From Perkinsus marinus ATCC 50983 (Eukaryota; Perkinsozoa; Perkinsida; Perkinsidae), in the NCBI RefSeq assembly GCF_000006405.1, contig NW_003206847.1:525767-589766 (forward strand): DNA of 64,000 bases, in the 5' to 3' direction. Below, piece after piece: positions 19,574 to 29,900 of the stretch; the first letter of the stretch is position 1, and the number at the start of each line of letters is the position of its first letter. Below the pieces are notes generated by a model. That model saw nothing but the letters and a program-made list of their open reading frames with translations. It had not been told where the DNA came from and made no database searches. Made by a program: the position numbers and the translations under genes.

Positions 19574-21372
19574 TCATGGCGGTGTATGGTTTGGTATAGC
19601 AGTAGTCGGAATGTCACTTCCAACGCCTAGTTCAATATCTGACACTGCGGTCGAGCCACTTGCTCGTCCTTGAGTGGGTGACTGTAAATCCGGTGAGTCA
19701 CCATAGCAGCTAGCTTCAGTGACCGCCGCATCAAGACTTGTATTTTGTGGCTGACCGGTGATCTCTGGAGGGGTCTCCACTTCGAAATCATTAGGAACCT
19801 ATACAACGCAATGTCTGTTGACGGTGGAAATGTGGACCGTACAAAGTAAGCGAACGTACACCATATGCACGGCACTGCGTATGCAGCAACAACCTGACAT
19901 AATGAGGAATGCTGAAAACCTATAAACAAGAAAGGCGAACATACCACATCCACTGTGTTGTGTCGACGTGACGCGATGATAAGGAAGCCCTGTAGTATAT
20001 TGAGTACAAGTGCAAAGTATTTGATGGACCAGTGTTCACCGTAACGGACTAAAGTTGACATGTCCGGGGATCGAACCGTGGACCTCCAGCAACGATACAC
20101 TTACACAATGCGCATGTAACGCTGATAACGTAGAGCATATGTCCCGAGAATATAAGGTCACTGCAGCCTCCAGAAACGAAAATACGTTTGAACACCTCGC
20201 CAGCCGTAGTCGGTGGGTTGAAGTTTGCCTCAGAACAATGCTCAGCTGGACCAGGCAAGATCTACGGAGAGATACTCTTGTGCTTGCGTGCTACCATCCG
20301 GAAAATGGGAATATACATAAAATTCTGAGGAAATTTTGGAATTTCTCATTGGTTTTTGTATGCTTCTATGTACCCGAACTCAGCTGTAAACTTCTATAAT
20401 TAGTGAGGAAGCTCCCGAGCTCAGCTGAGGAGAGCGAACGTACATCCCTCCAACACTAATCCCGACTTACCGTGAATATGAATGATGCCAATCTCGCATA
20501 AGTTGCCAGACTAGCCACCACTGCCCAACGCCAGAGTATATTCATCGTGCCTAGCCACAGTAACACATGATCGATAATTTCCCAACACATATATCCTCAC
20601 GAAAAGGGAAGGGGAAAAGTAGAGGCCGGAGAGCATAGAGAACACCCATCACAATTGTACAGTATAGGATGACGTCGCCAGGGGCCGGCTGAAAAACAAG
20701 AGCACTTCTGCAGCGTCACGCGCCACGAAATTCCAATCCATCAAAAGCTTACAGTCCAGTCCACTGGCCCAGGGCCGAAGAGCTCAAATAGAAGGTCCAC
20801 AACAGGGTTGCCAGGACGACCATATGGACCATACCTGAGAGTCGTTGTTGATCAGCAGCAGCAGCGGTAGCAACTACTCACACGCCATATTGTCCAGCTA
20901 GCATGTAGACACAGTTGTGTACCCAGTTGTGGATAAGGAGGGTTATAATGAAGAATAATATACCCCACCTGATGATAACAACGAGGCGACATAACGTAAT
21001 ACCAATCGTATCACACTGAAAGCAAAGTTAAATGCCATGAAATTGAACTATACGACCAAGTAGCAGCCAACAGTAAAGATCCTAATAGTAACGTCATGTC
21101 GTTGTGTATACCATCGCTCTAACAGCAGTCCGAAACGACTGCAAACACTACAAAATGCAAGGCCATACCAAGGAAGTAGACACGATAGAAAGTCTCTATA
21201 ATAGCGAAGACAGGTATCATACTCACCAGGCGCCCTTCTTGAATATAGCCCACTCGACGGGCCAAGCCAGACGGGCATAATCAATTCGAGATCGATTGAA
21301 TCTCTTCACACTAGCAACGATCCTCCTCCATAGGGATCTGCCTTTTGAAGGGGCTTCCAGCACAGCTACCAT
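19574..21372 (-). CDS. Sphingomyelin synthase-like phosphotransferase, paralogue 2
   Basis: Tandem paralogue of the gene at 16.7-18.2 kb, same strand. Start taken at ATG 21372 (MVAVLEAPSKGRSLWRRI). Aligned blocks are RIDYARLAWPVEW, then W-WGILFFIITLLIHNWVHN, NILWRWAVVASLATYARLAS, LPGPAEHC, the D3-type CSDLIFSGHM, and the D4-type HNTVDVVVAAYAVPCIWC. The tail differs from paralogue 1 (TGQPQNTSLDAAVTEASC...) and ends IPNHTPP. The catalytic His/His/Asp positions are kept, although the D4 Tyr is Asn. Introns are longer than in paralogue 1. One holds a dispersed repeat (copy B); another, at the same position as in paralogue 1, holds a tRNA-like core. Confidence 0.8.
20049..20104 (-). other. 56-nt intron with tRNA T-arm-like core (sense)
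   Basis: GTAAGT donor at 20104 and TTTAG acceptor at 20049. It contains GGTCCACGGTTCGATCCCC, a T-arm core in sense orientation. It sits at the same codon position as the intron at 17157-17203 of the tandem paralogue (the next exon begins RYGEHWSIKYF), but there the longer match runs in the opposite orientation. Confidence 0.85.
20308..20447 (-). repeat. Dispersed ~130-180 bp repeat, copy B (inverted)
   Basis: Reverse complement aligns with copy A at 13728-13884 over most of its length (CAGCTGAGCTC, TTCCTCAC, TTCGGGTACA, AAACCAATGAGAAATTCC, TCAGAATTTT). It lies inside the intron of synthase paralogue 2 between the exons encoding YARLASFIFT and LPGPAEHC, so it is transcribed and must be spliced out. 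Confidence 0.65.
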
Positions 21373-21711
21373 GGTATCCTCAAACAAGGACGGAAGAAGT
21401 AACACGAAGCACAACGACAGCTACCAAGACCACCATGCCCACATAATTCCCAATGTCGGCAAGCTCCCCAAAATCAGAGTGAATTCAGTACTTCTACTGA
21501 GTAACAATGTAAGTAACAGTACGAAGTGGAATACACCGACCTCACTCTAGAAGCCCTGGACACGGCGACTAGATATGCACACTTCAACAGGATCATCACA
21601 ACGCTGTGTCTTCGACGTGTTCGTGACTCAACAGCAAGCTCGATAGAAGCTACGTATACAGCAAGCAAAGGAACAGGGATAGGTAACGACCAGGAAAAGG
21701 GGGAGGGGCTT

Positions 21712-22782
21712 TCAATGGACACTATTAGCAGTGGAGGAGAGCTTAGCCAGGACGCTCTGTACGTTAGTGGCAATATCGTCTATAGACACGCTCTGAAATT
21801 CCAACACTTTCTCTTCCCCGAAGTGCTCCCGACAGTCATCAAGTATCTACAACGATGTAAATATGCCCTCACCGAGGATCGAACCCGGGAGGAGTGTAGC
21901 ATACCGTCTGGAATATTTCACATTCAACATTCTCCTTTATCTTCGCCTCCGTGTAATGACGTTGCTCCAGGCGTGACCAAAGAGCATCCGTAGAACACCT
22001 TAGGACCACTACCAAGTCGAACCTGAGCAGTAATACCATCACAATAACCAACTCTACCTTAAAAGCTACTGCACGTAACTCGGTGAAAAATCGATGAGAA
22101 AACACAGAAAATATGTTCCTCAGGCGATGTTACATGAAAAATGGACACCAAATTAATATCATAATCAATGGTGATTTCCCTGAAATGTCATAGTCAATTT
22201 CCAGCTGGATTTGAGTACTACAACCCTTCTCCCAAACGATAGAACATCCTCCTATAGTAAACTTATTCTCGCGATTACACAAGACGCTCCAGCCGAGCTG
22301 TTTTCGATACCTTCGAAAAACCTAGCTCACTGTTGAATACACCCATTCTGCGAATAACGCAGATACGACATTAATTTCGAGCTGCAGTTCCAATGATACC
22401 CATTTACACTATGCACCTCTACAATTTAGTTTTATCCACATCACTGCTACACCCTACTATTACCACTCAGGCGGGAGGAAATCCGGCGAGTGAAAATCGA
22501 TAACGACATTTTCCTTGCCGAAAACTCCGAGGCTCTCGAGATGCTGCTCAACAGCATCCTCATCGAATATGCTACAGTTATGGTCGTCATCCCACTCGCT
22601 GTACAAATGCTCCGCTGCAACTAAAGGAAAAGAATCTTAGGTTAGACTTGGTAAGATTCAGATTAAGTACTAGTCTTGCCAAGCTCTATAACCCGACATG
22701 ATCCTATGGCAGACCCCAACTCCTTAGAAAACGTTGATTTCCCAACACCTGGCGTACCTGCTACCAGAACAGAGTACGACAT
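21712..22782 (-). CDS. AK6: Adenylate kinase isoenzyme 6 / Fap7 (hCINAP)
   Basis: Nuclear P-loop NMP kinase/ATPase that, as Fap7, works with Rps14 in late 18S rRNA maturation. Start ATG 22782: MSYSVLVAGTPGVGKSTFSK carries the Walker A loop GTPGVGKST. The next exon encodes AAEHLYSEWDDDHNCSIFDE, DEDAVEQHLESL and VVIDFHSPDFLPPEW, matching the family core LYDGYDEEYDC...DYHGCDFFPERW. After an intron of about 450 nt come FDLVVVLRCSTDALWSRLEQ and RHYTEAKIKENVECEIFQT, the LID-type region. The last exon, after a tRNA-core intron, encodes ILDDCREHFGEEKV and ends STANSVH. Four exons in total; length near the family norm. Confidence 0.92.
21847..21904 (-). other. 58-nt intron with tRNA T-arm-like core (sense)
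   Basis: GTATGC donor at 21904, TTGTAG acceptor at 21847. The middle reads CTCCCGGGTTCGATCCTCGG, then TGAGGGC and ATATTT. Its removal joins ...CEIFQT to ILDDCREHF of AK6. Confidence 0.85.
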
Positions 22783-22980
22783 AGCTACGGGAAATGAGTA
22801 AACTACACTGAAAAGATATGACCTTGTGCATGCGTGCAGCAACCAACACTACTTCTAACACGCCCTGATGCCAATATACCCGAAGACTGTAACTCAACAA
22901 CTTAGTCTCACGTCGGGATATTCGTAGTAGAAGAAATGGTAACAACAAGGAAGAACACCGTACTCCATCGACGATTGCAC

Positions 22981-25128
22981 TCAGTAACCAAGAGTAACCT
23001 GAGGTCCCCGGTTCGATCCCCGGCAGCCGCATTTCTCCACTCACCTGTTGCTTGGCTATCGCCACCGGATCCGTCTGCGTCCCAATAGGTGCCGTGAACT
23101 GTTTTGGTATCCACAACGCCACTGCGGCAGCTGCCGATGCTATCAACGACCTCGTCGGAGAGAACTTAACGCATCTAGGGTATCCAGAATGGCCCTTTAG
23201 GATGGCGACCGGCTTGGGCTCGCAGGCTTGCACATTAACAGGGTCCTCACTCATGGCCTGTTCCTGTGCCCCTTTGGTGAGAGTCGGCCATACATAGATA
23301 CTACCACCAGGCACTCCACAGAGAACGTAACTGAATCACGATGAACCGAAATATTCCAAATATGTCCATACCGCGCGTCCGGCGAAAATGTCGGCCTGAG
23401 CCCATCCCGCTCTGGCAAGCTCTTCCACGTTTGCGACCCCGACTGCAAGTGGGGATCATCAAATTTATAAGTCGCTCGCAAGCGCCCAGAAAAAGAGTCT
23501 ATGGCGAACAGGTCTCCCGCAGCTGTCGAACATAAAAGGTATCTGAACGGGAATCAAATCTTAGCGGAGCGATGCAAACAATAACGTACTTTCCACAAGG
23601 TGAGAATAGCATCGACCTCAAAGGGCTTCCTTGCGTAAATGGCGACAAGTCGAATGCCTCAAACTCCCCCTGAAATACCACGAATAGAGACCCCATAAAG
23701 GAATACCAAACAAATTTCCATTCCGTAGAACTAAAGTACGTGAAGAGCAACCTCCCGACCATCACTACTACTACCCTATCAAATTGGCGATTGTCAAACA
23801 TATGCACTTTAGCGATGGGCTTCTTGCCAGCATCCCCTGTTGGTGTAGAACTCGATACAGCAAAGACCAAGCCTTGAGTATCATAGGTCGCACATGGACC
23901 ACCGAGAATGCCACTAGAACTACCTGATGCAATGACAACAACAACGACTGTCCGAGCAGTTCGCCAGAGTGAACTTTCAAATTCGTTCGAGAGTAGTTCC
24001 CCTCATAAGAGTCTTATGATAAGACCCAGTGACCCCTTAGAAAAATTATTCTTTCGCAAGACCCAGTGACATAGGTCAGCACCATGTAGCAATACAAGAA
24101 CATGACGAACACGTTGACGACGAAAAAATTTCGAGGAAGTCCTTGTTGGTTTCTGAGCACTTCTGCCGTTATTCATATCTAAACTCCTATAAGGAGTGCG
24201 GAAACTCTTGAGGGAAGCGAATATATATTCCTACTCCACCACTGGGCCAACGACCATGCACACCCATAAGCCCCCAAGTATTACCCTTAGTGACTTGTTC
24301 CTGACTATAGACCCGAGCTACTGGTCTTTCCTTTCTTAGGTCCCACATAAGACAAGTCGAATCACCACCACTAGCTGTACTCAAAGATGTTGACAAGAAT
24401 TGATCCTCGTACCTTTCACAATGAGATCCTCACTTTGCGATGCACACTACGAGCCTGCTATTATTACGGATGGACCTTCAGAGAGGACACTGGCCCTGTA
24501 TGCCCTTTGAAATACCGCAAGAACTTGTTCTCATATAGATCCCAATACCTCAGCGAATCTGCCAATACCAACAAAAACTCGATCAGAGGCCTTTAAGGGG
24601 TCATTATTGTATGATCTCAGATCCAACAGATTCCAAACGGGAGTATCCACACTGCGACTACATTCCTTAACCGGCCATCCCGACTATTACGATCGAAATC
24701 AACCCGACTCGAACAGAGCGCCGAGTTAGTGCCACTATGAACAAACTGTATATTATCGCAGCCGTATTTTCTGGAGTAGAGTAACTTGTGGCGAACACCT
24801 GCATGGAGGACCTCAGGTAGAACCCTAGTCGTCGTCGTAGTGGGCCTTGCCCTTTTCTGTGTCATATATACTAACACTTTCATCATCACTACTTGCTATA
24901 AGGTACCTCCCATCAGATGTAAAGTCAATACTATTAACCTGAATACACACACCCTATGGACCATACGATCCTGTCTAGACCTACTACCCTCTTAGTGGCA
25001 TCCTTAAAGACCTTACCAACAGCCATATTAGAGAGTATCTCATCAGTGAGCCCGATAGGTGCCGGAGGAGTAGTAGTAGCCCCAGCAGTGCTGGACTTAG
25101 CACCACCAACCTTGGACCCCTTATACAT
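22981..25128 (-). CDS. WDR82: WDR82/Swd2-type WD40 protein
   Basis: WD40 adaptor of Set1/COMPASS histone H3K4 methyltransferase and of Pol II termination complexes. Start ATG 25128 with a Ser/Thr/Pro-rich extension before LTDEILSNMAVGKVFKDAT, which matches the family start. Exons follow as SIDFTSDGRYLIASSDDESV, LLYSRKYGCDNIQFVHSG, RYWDLYENKFLRYFKGHTG, DQFLSTSLSTASGGDSTCLM, CATYDTQGLVFAVSSS, SPFTQGSPLRSMLFSPCGKY, PGGSIYVWPTLTKG and CVKFSPTRSLIASAAAAVAL with WIPKQ, the equivalent of the FWLP end. The last short exon encodes VTLGY and stops at 22981. About ten exons; one intron has a GC-AG donor. The LTR array begins only 41 bp upstream of the start codon. Confidence 0.9.
22999..23044 (-). other. 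46-nt intron with tRNA 3'-end-like core (antisense)
   Basis: GTGAGT donor at 23044, CCTCAG acceptor at 22999. The antisense strand reads GGTCCCCGGTTCGATCCCCG, then GCAGCCGCA and TTTC, which is T arm, acceptor strand, discriminator A and T-rich trailer. It lacks any D or anticodon arm, so it is not a tRNA gene. It matches the exchanger intron 4791-4836 in opposite orientation. Confidence 0.85.
24105..24231 (-). repeat. Dispersed ~130-180 bp repeat, copy C (inverted)
   Basis: More diverged copy in the WDR82 intron between the exons encoding RPVARVYSQEQ and GGPCATYDTQGL. Shared blocks with copy B are AAATTT, TTGGTTT, ACTCCTATAA, GGAAACTC and AGCGAATATAT. Its ends are uncertain. Confidence 0.45.
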
Positions 25129-25169
25129 ACACTCAATTCAACAACTGACGACGACGATCTTTGATCTAC

Positions 25170-25445
25170 TGTGCAGTTATGAGTGGTTCTAGGCGAGGGA
25201 CTCTGTGAGAGAGATAACCGCACAACTTAACTCAAGATCTCAGATAGGATAGATCTAGAGTGGCAGAGTAGAGAGCGATAGAGCGGTCCAGTGCGTGGAA
25301 CGTAGACACGCTGAAGCAACTACCCAAGCTTAGTAGCTGATCTAATTCGCAAACCGCAACCGTTACTGAAATGGTGAAACGGTGAAACGGTTAGATACAA
25401 TCTTGCTCACTTGAGTTTTCTCAATGGTACTGTCGTCACAGGACA
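25170..25445 (-). repeat. LTR1, 276 bp
   Basis: Begins TGTGCAGTTATGAG and ends GTCACAGGACA. It differs from LTR3 at essentially one base (GATACAATC versus GATACGATC). It is followed by GTTCTAAGAGA and then LTR2. GTTCT matches the internal sequence next to LTR2 at 30174 and AAGAGA matches the internal sequence next to LTR3 at 36022-36027, so the 11 bp are the two ends of a deleted internal region. Confidence 0.9.
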
Positions 25446-25470
25446 GTTCTAAGAGATGTGCAGTTATGAG

Positions 25471-28400
25471 TCTCCCATATGGTCTAGCGCCTCAACGTGG
25501 CGTGGGAGTGATACTCATTCGGAGTATGCGAAGCTAGACCGCTTATACCGAACTCGACAATCACCCAACGGGTGGTGACTGAGTGGCGGTGACTTCCCCT
25601 TGCCTCCTTCCTTTTCTTTCTGCGACTCTCCTCGCATCCTCTCCAGTATGGTCCTTCACACTCATCATCAGCCCCCCCGGCGGCATCGCAAGCGCCCCCA
25701 TCGCTTTACCGTGGTATCCTACAACATTAATGGCTTATTTGGCAGCAAGCTGGAATTGGCTCGTTACCTGTCTCTTGCTCGGCCACATGTAGTCTGCCTT
25801 CAAGAAACATTCCACACCGAATCCGCCCACCTACGCTTCCCTGGATATCATGTCGACCATCTGCTTTCGGCATCGACTCCGGGGACATCTCAGCGGTCTT
25901 CACGTGGTCGTCGCAGCGGTGGTCTGGTCACACTAATCCGCGATGATCTTACCTACCATCATTTGTATACCATTACTTATCATGACTCACACGATTTATT
26001 CTGTATACTTGCCACAGTTGTTCTTGATAATACTCAACATCCTCCATTACCGTTGTCAATTATTAATTGCTACTTTCGTCCTTCTGTTAGAATTCCAGAG
26101 GACTCTCTCCCGCATATTCCCACACAACACTCTATTATTCTGGGAGACTTCAATGGGCATCACCCAGCGTGGGGTACTCAGATCCCTCATGCGACAGACC
26201 AGCGCGGAACTATGCTCTATCATTGGGTCCACTCTCACAACTACAAGCTGCTTCATCATATCCAAGAACCCCCAACTTACATGGGGTACAATGGAACCAT
26301 GTCATCGATAGATGTGATGGGGGTCACTAAAGATATAGCTCCCGCCGCCCACAAGTGCATCCTCACAAATGCTCTCGCTGGTTCTGACCATCTCCCTCTC
26401 CAGCTCTCACTTGGTGTCATTCCCCACTTCACCAAGCCGCCATGTCGATCCGCCAAGCGGAGCACGTGGAACTTCAAGACTGTGGATTGGACCGCCTTTC
26501 GCTCAACTCTAGACTCACACATTGCTTCGATTGATTGGTCTTCTTCAGTTCATGTGATCCACTCCCAACTATCCCGTGCTTTTGCCGCAGCAGCCTCACA
26601 CTCTATTAGCCGTGGTCGCCTACATTTGTATAAGCCGTACTGGACCTCTTCGCTGAACAAACTCCGGCTTGAGAAGAATGCTATCCGACGGGCCCTATAT
26701 CGCCGTACTGCCGCCCTCTTACCTCACAACATCCTGCAGGAGAAGTTTTGTTCTATCAGTAGGAGGTACAAGGCTGCTATACGAACAGCACAACGGCAAC
26801 ATTGGGAGAAATTTACGTCGACTTTGGACTTTGCCACGACAAAGGACTGGAAGGTAGTTCGAGCTATGGCCTTAGGAGTGGGGCAAACGACCACGCCGAC
26901 GACAGTCATAGACAACGCACGAGGGGCAGCAGCGGCAAATTTGTACTCACTTTATTTAAGTAGAGATATTTATCGATCTCGTTTGAGTACTGCTTCGATC
27001 CATCACTGGCAGCGTCAAGGCAATCTTCTACTTCGCCAGCGTCGCTCTGGAACCTATGTTGAGAGCTACCCACAGACCCCCTTTACTTGGTCGGAATTGG
27101 CAGCAGTATTGTATAAAGCAAAAAAAACCTCAGCACCTGGACCCGATAATATTCATCCAAAGTTTATCGTTCATGCGTCAGACTTGGCGCTGAAAGCTAT
27201 TCTGCGCCTAGTAAACTTGACATATACCACGTCTGAAATTCCTCGACAGTGGCGTTCAGCTAAAATTATCGTGTTGAAAAAAAACCCTAGGTCGCACGAA
27301 TCCACCTGCAAAAATTTTCGACCGATCTCCCTGACGAGTATAGTAGCTAGACTGGCGGAATCTATGGTGCTTAATCGAGTACAGCATGAGCTCTTAACTA
27401 CGGCCAACCCGCAGCCCCTTCATCCTCACCAATTCGGCTTCCAACGATCACGAGGGGTTGAGGAGGAGGTTGCCTATGTAAGCTCTTCGATCAAATCCTC
27501 TCTTCACTCGCAACATAAAATTGTGGGGCTTTTGAGTCTGGATTTGCGAAAAGCGTATGATACTACGAACCTTTCCGTCTTGCGTAGTCGCCTCTTTCAC
27601 ACGAATGTCACCACCCGACTTATCCTATGGATTAGTGCGTTCCTCAGCGGTAGAGAATTTTATGTAGACATCAATGAGGAAAGATCTGAGTGGCGTAAAC
27701 AATCTCAAGGCCTGCCCCAAGGGGCAGTGTTAGCGCCGGTGCTCTGGGCAATATTCGTAAACCCCCTTTTACAACTCTTGGACAGACTCTGCACTGCACC
27801 AAACCCGGCACTAACGGGCTTCGCTGCATACGCAGATGATGTTGTCCTTTGGGCTTCCGGATCATCTCAATTCGAAGTAGATTGCAAACTCCAGCTAGTC
27901 TTAAATCGGGTCCAGTCTTGGGTAGAGTCGGTTGGAATGGAGTTAGCAGAAGATAAGACTCGTCTTATCTACTTCACAAAAACTAAGCGTAGAACTATTC
28001 GACCTAACCAAATCCTACTGAAAGGCTTTCATCTTCAACCAGTAGATCAAATCACCATACTAGGGGTTATCTTCGACTCTACCTTATCTTGGGGCCCACA
28101 AATTGAGAAGATCCGGAAAAACGTGAAACATCGGGCAAAAACCATCTCTCTACTACTTCAAACCCCTACTAAGATTCACAAAAAACTTTACAGGCAATAT
28201 ATACAATACAACTTCACAATGGGTAGCTCAGCATGGGCCTTTGGGGTGACGCAAGAGCGGTGGAAGTTAGTAGAAGGATGTTATTCCTGTGCTATTAAGT
28301 CTATGTTAGGCTGTCCTATATACGCCTCTAAACGCTTGAGTCTGCGGTTAGCTGACGAGCCACCCTTGACTTTGGTCATCTATGCCTACTTGAGTCGATT

Positions 28401-29900
28401 ATTTCATAAGTTGGCTCGCCTGCATTATTCACCATTTACGGTCTTGACTGCTGCCACTTTGTCGACTTCTACCGGTACAGCCGCCACATGGTATTCCGAG
28501 GTCCATTCAATCCCAGTACTTCGTCTACTACGTTCCAGTGCCCAACTGGCAGCTACGGTCTGGTCATCCCTTTACCACGCCTCATCGAGGCCATGTCCAG
28601 AGCCTGCCTGCCCAGTTCACCCTAGCAACTGGACAACACCGCTGACAATATCGACTTCCCTGCCGAACGTGCCCGTGGCCGCTACTCGCACAGACTACTC
28701 AGCAGCTATTACTGAAGTTATTACAGAACACCTCGTATCTGGCCGGCTAGTCTTACTCGTGGATGCATCCTACCAGGACATCGCGTCTAAGGCTTGGGGA
28801 AACAGGGCGAGTTATGCGTGGACGCTTATCTGGAAAACTCCGGTCTCAACTACTGCTTTCTCAGACTCTACGAAAAAAGGGCAAGGAGCTCTAGGCCCCC
28901 AGATCTGGTCTTCAACTGAAGCTGAACTGCAAGCGTTGCGTTATGCACTCCTGGATCTTACCCGGATTCCAGACTTCCTTACCCTACTCCGTCATCGAGG
29001 ATCCCTCATTATTTGCACGGACAGTCTAAGCACATGTAACCTTCTACAACAAGGCTGGTGTCAAACGTCACCCTACAAGTCTATCGTGTGGTTTATCCTC
29101 TCTTCTGTGGTCTCTCTTCAAGCCGATCTCCCAAGCAGTCACGATCCGTCGACAGGCCCTACACGACTACAATGGATCAAGGCCCACGTTGGGTTCTTAT
29201 TGCATGATGAAGTCGATATGAGGGCGAAGACCCAATCGACTATGCCTCCCCGATACCCGCGAGAATCGCTAGGTGGGGCGTTAGCCAAAATACAACACTA
29301 CAAATGTAGGGCACTAACAACGCTCCAGTACACCATTCCGGGGGAGATCTACTGTGCGACTGGGCCATACGCTTGGCATCGCGACCCTATTCACTCTCTT
29401 CCCCGCGTAGATCAATGCCTTATCTACCGCCTTCGGCAAGGTGTTCTACCCCTCTATCACCCTGCCCTATGTCCACTATGTAACAATTCTGCCTATTCGG
29501 TACGTCATCTCCTTCTTTATTGCCCAGGTTTGAACAGATTCCGGCCATCCTTCATTTCTACACCAGTACAACCCAACCTCGAAGACAAGTACTTCTTCAT
29601 GCTCCTCTACTCCACTAAGGAACTGCTTCAAGTTTCACTCACCCTTGCCAAAGCCAGCCACCTTCACCTGTGATCTCCCTCTGTAGGTAACTCCTACTCG
29701 TGCTGTGTGGGATTAGGAGACTCGTCCGCTGGTCACGTTTGTCTTTCTTTGACCTTTCTTCTTTCATTTCTGTCATGACAGGGGATTTCGCTGCCGCTCT
29801 TTACCACTCTAGCGTGCATCAGTCGTTGTAAGGGCGATACGCCAACAGGCGTGTAACGCCCCGGTAATAGGCGTTGCGTTGCGTTGCGTTGCGTTGCGTT
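25471..29900 (+). mobile_element. Complete LINE (Jockey/I-group type) with GCGTT tail
   Basis: 4430-bp non-LTR retrotransposon, opposite in strand to its host element. It is flanked by an 11-bp target duplication GCAGTTATGAG (25460-25470 and 29901-29911). It ends in six GCGTT units (29871-29900) instead of poly(A). The 5' leader contains an inverted pair GGTCTAGC (25479) and GCTAGACC (25532). It has one intact open frame, so it could be or recently was active. Confidence 0.92.
25648..29673 (+). CDS. LINE polyprotein: endonuclease, reverse transcriptase, RNase H
   Basis: Single frame of about 1340 residues; first ATG at 25648 (MVLHTHHQPP), although the frame is open from 25600. Domains in order: an EEP/APE endonuclease (FTVVSYNINGLFGSKLELAR, VCLQETFHTES, ILGDFNGHHPAWGT, AGSDHLPLQLS); a reverse transcriptase (KNFRPISLTSIVARL, HQFGFQRSRG, LDLRKAYDTT, GLPQGAVLAPVLWAIF and the catalytic FAAYADDVVLWA); a type I RNase H (LVDASYQD, STEAELQALRYALL, ICTDSLS, WIKAHVG); and a C-terminal CCHC finger (CPLCNNSAYSVRHLLLYC). 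It nicks target DNA and copies the element RNA by target-primed reverse transcription. No frameshift or stop is present. A separate ORF1 was not found. Confidence 0.95.
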   Translation: MVLHTHHQPPRRHRKRPHRFTVVSYNINGLFGSKLELARYLSLARPHVVCLQETFHTESAHLRFPGYHVDHLLSASTPGTSQRSSRGRRSGGLVTLIRDDLTYHHLYTITYHDSHDLFCILATVVLDNTQHPPLPLSIINCYFRPSVRIPEDSLPHIPTQHSIILGDFNGHHPAWGTQIPHATDQRGTMLYHWVHSHNYKLLHHIQEPPTYMGYNGTMSSIDVMGVTKDIAPAAHKCILTNALAGSDHLPLQLSLGVIPHFTKPPCRSAKRSTWNFKTVDWTAFRSTLDSHIASIDWSSSVHVIHSQLSRAFAAAASHSISRGRLHLYKPYWTSSLNKLRLEKNAIRRALYRRTAALLPHNILQEKFCSISRRYKAAIRTAQRQHWEKFTSTLDFATTKDWKVVRAMALGVGQTTTPTTVIDNARGAAAANLYSLYLSRDIYRSRLSTASIHHWQRQGNLLLRQRRSGTYVESYPQTPFTWSELAAVLYKAKKTSAPGPDNIHPKFIVHASDLALKAILRLVNLTYTTSEIPRQWRSAKIIVLKKNPRSHESTCKNFRPISLTSIVARLAESMVLNRVQHELLTTANPQPLHPHQFGFQRSRGVEEEVAYVSSSIKSSLHSQHKIVGLLSLDLRKAYDTTNLSVLRSRLFHTNVTTRLILWISAFLSGREFYVDINEERSEWRKQSQGLPQGAVLAPVLWAIFVNPLLQLLDRLCTAPNPALTGFAAYADDVVLWASGSSQFEVDCKLQLVLNRVQSWVESVGMELAEDKTRLIYFTKTKRRTIRPNQILLKGFHLQPVDQITILGVIFDSTLSWGPQIEKIRKNVKHRAKTISLLLQTPTKIHKKLYRQYIQYNFTMGSSAWAFGVTQERWKLVEGCYSCAIKSMLGCPIYASKRLSLRLADEPPLTLVIYAYLSRLFHKLARLHYSPFTVLTAATLSTSTGTAATWYSEVHSIPVLRLLRSSAQLAATVWSSLYHASSRPCPEPACPVHPSNWTTPLTISTSLPNVPVAATRTDYSAAITEVITEHLVSGRLVLLVDASYQDIASKAWGNRASYAWTLIWKTPVSTTAFSDSTKKGQGALGPQIWSSTEAELQALRYALLDLTRIPDFLTLLRHRGSLIICTDSLSTCNLLQQGWCQTSPYKSIVWFILSSVVSLQADLPSSHDPSTGPTRLQWIKAHVGFLLHDEVDMRAKTQSTMPPRYPRESLGGALAKIQHYKCRALTTLQYTIPGEIYCATGPYAWHRDPIHSLPRVDQCLIYRLRQGVLPLYHPALCPLCNNSAYSVRHLLLYCPGLNRFRPSFISTPVQPNLEDKYFFMLLYSTKELLQVSLTLAKASHLHL

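Noticed and set aside
22990-23035. Apparent tRNA gene (GGTTCGATCCCCGG followed by an acceptor-like strand and T-run)
   Set aside because: No D arm or anticodon arm can be fitted upstream on either strand and the segment is a WDR82 intron; treated as a tRNA-like core.
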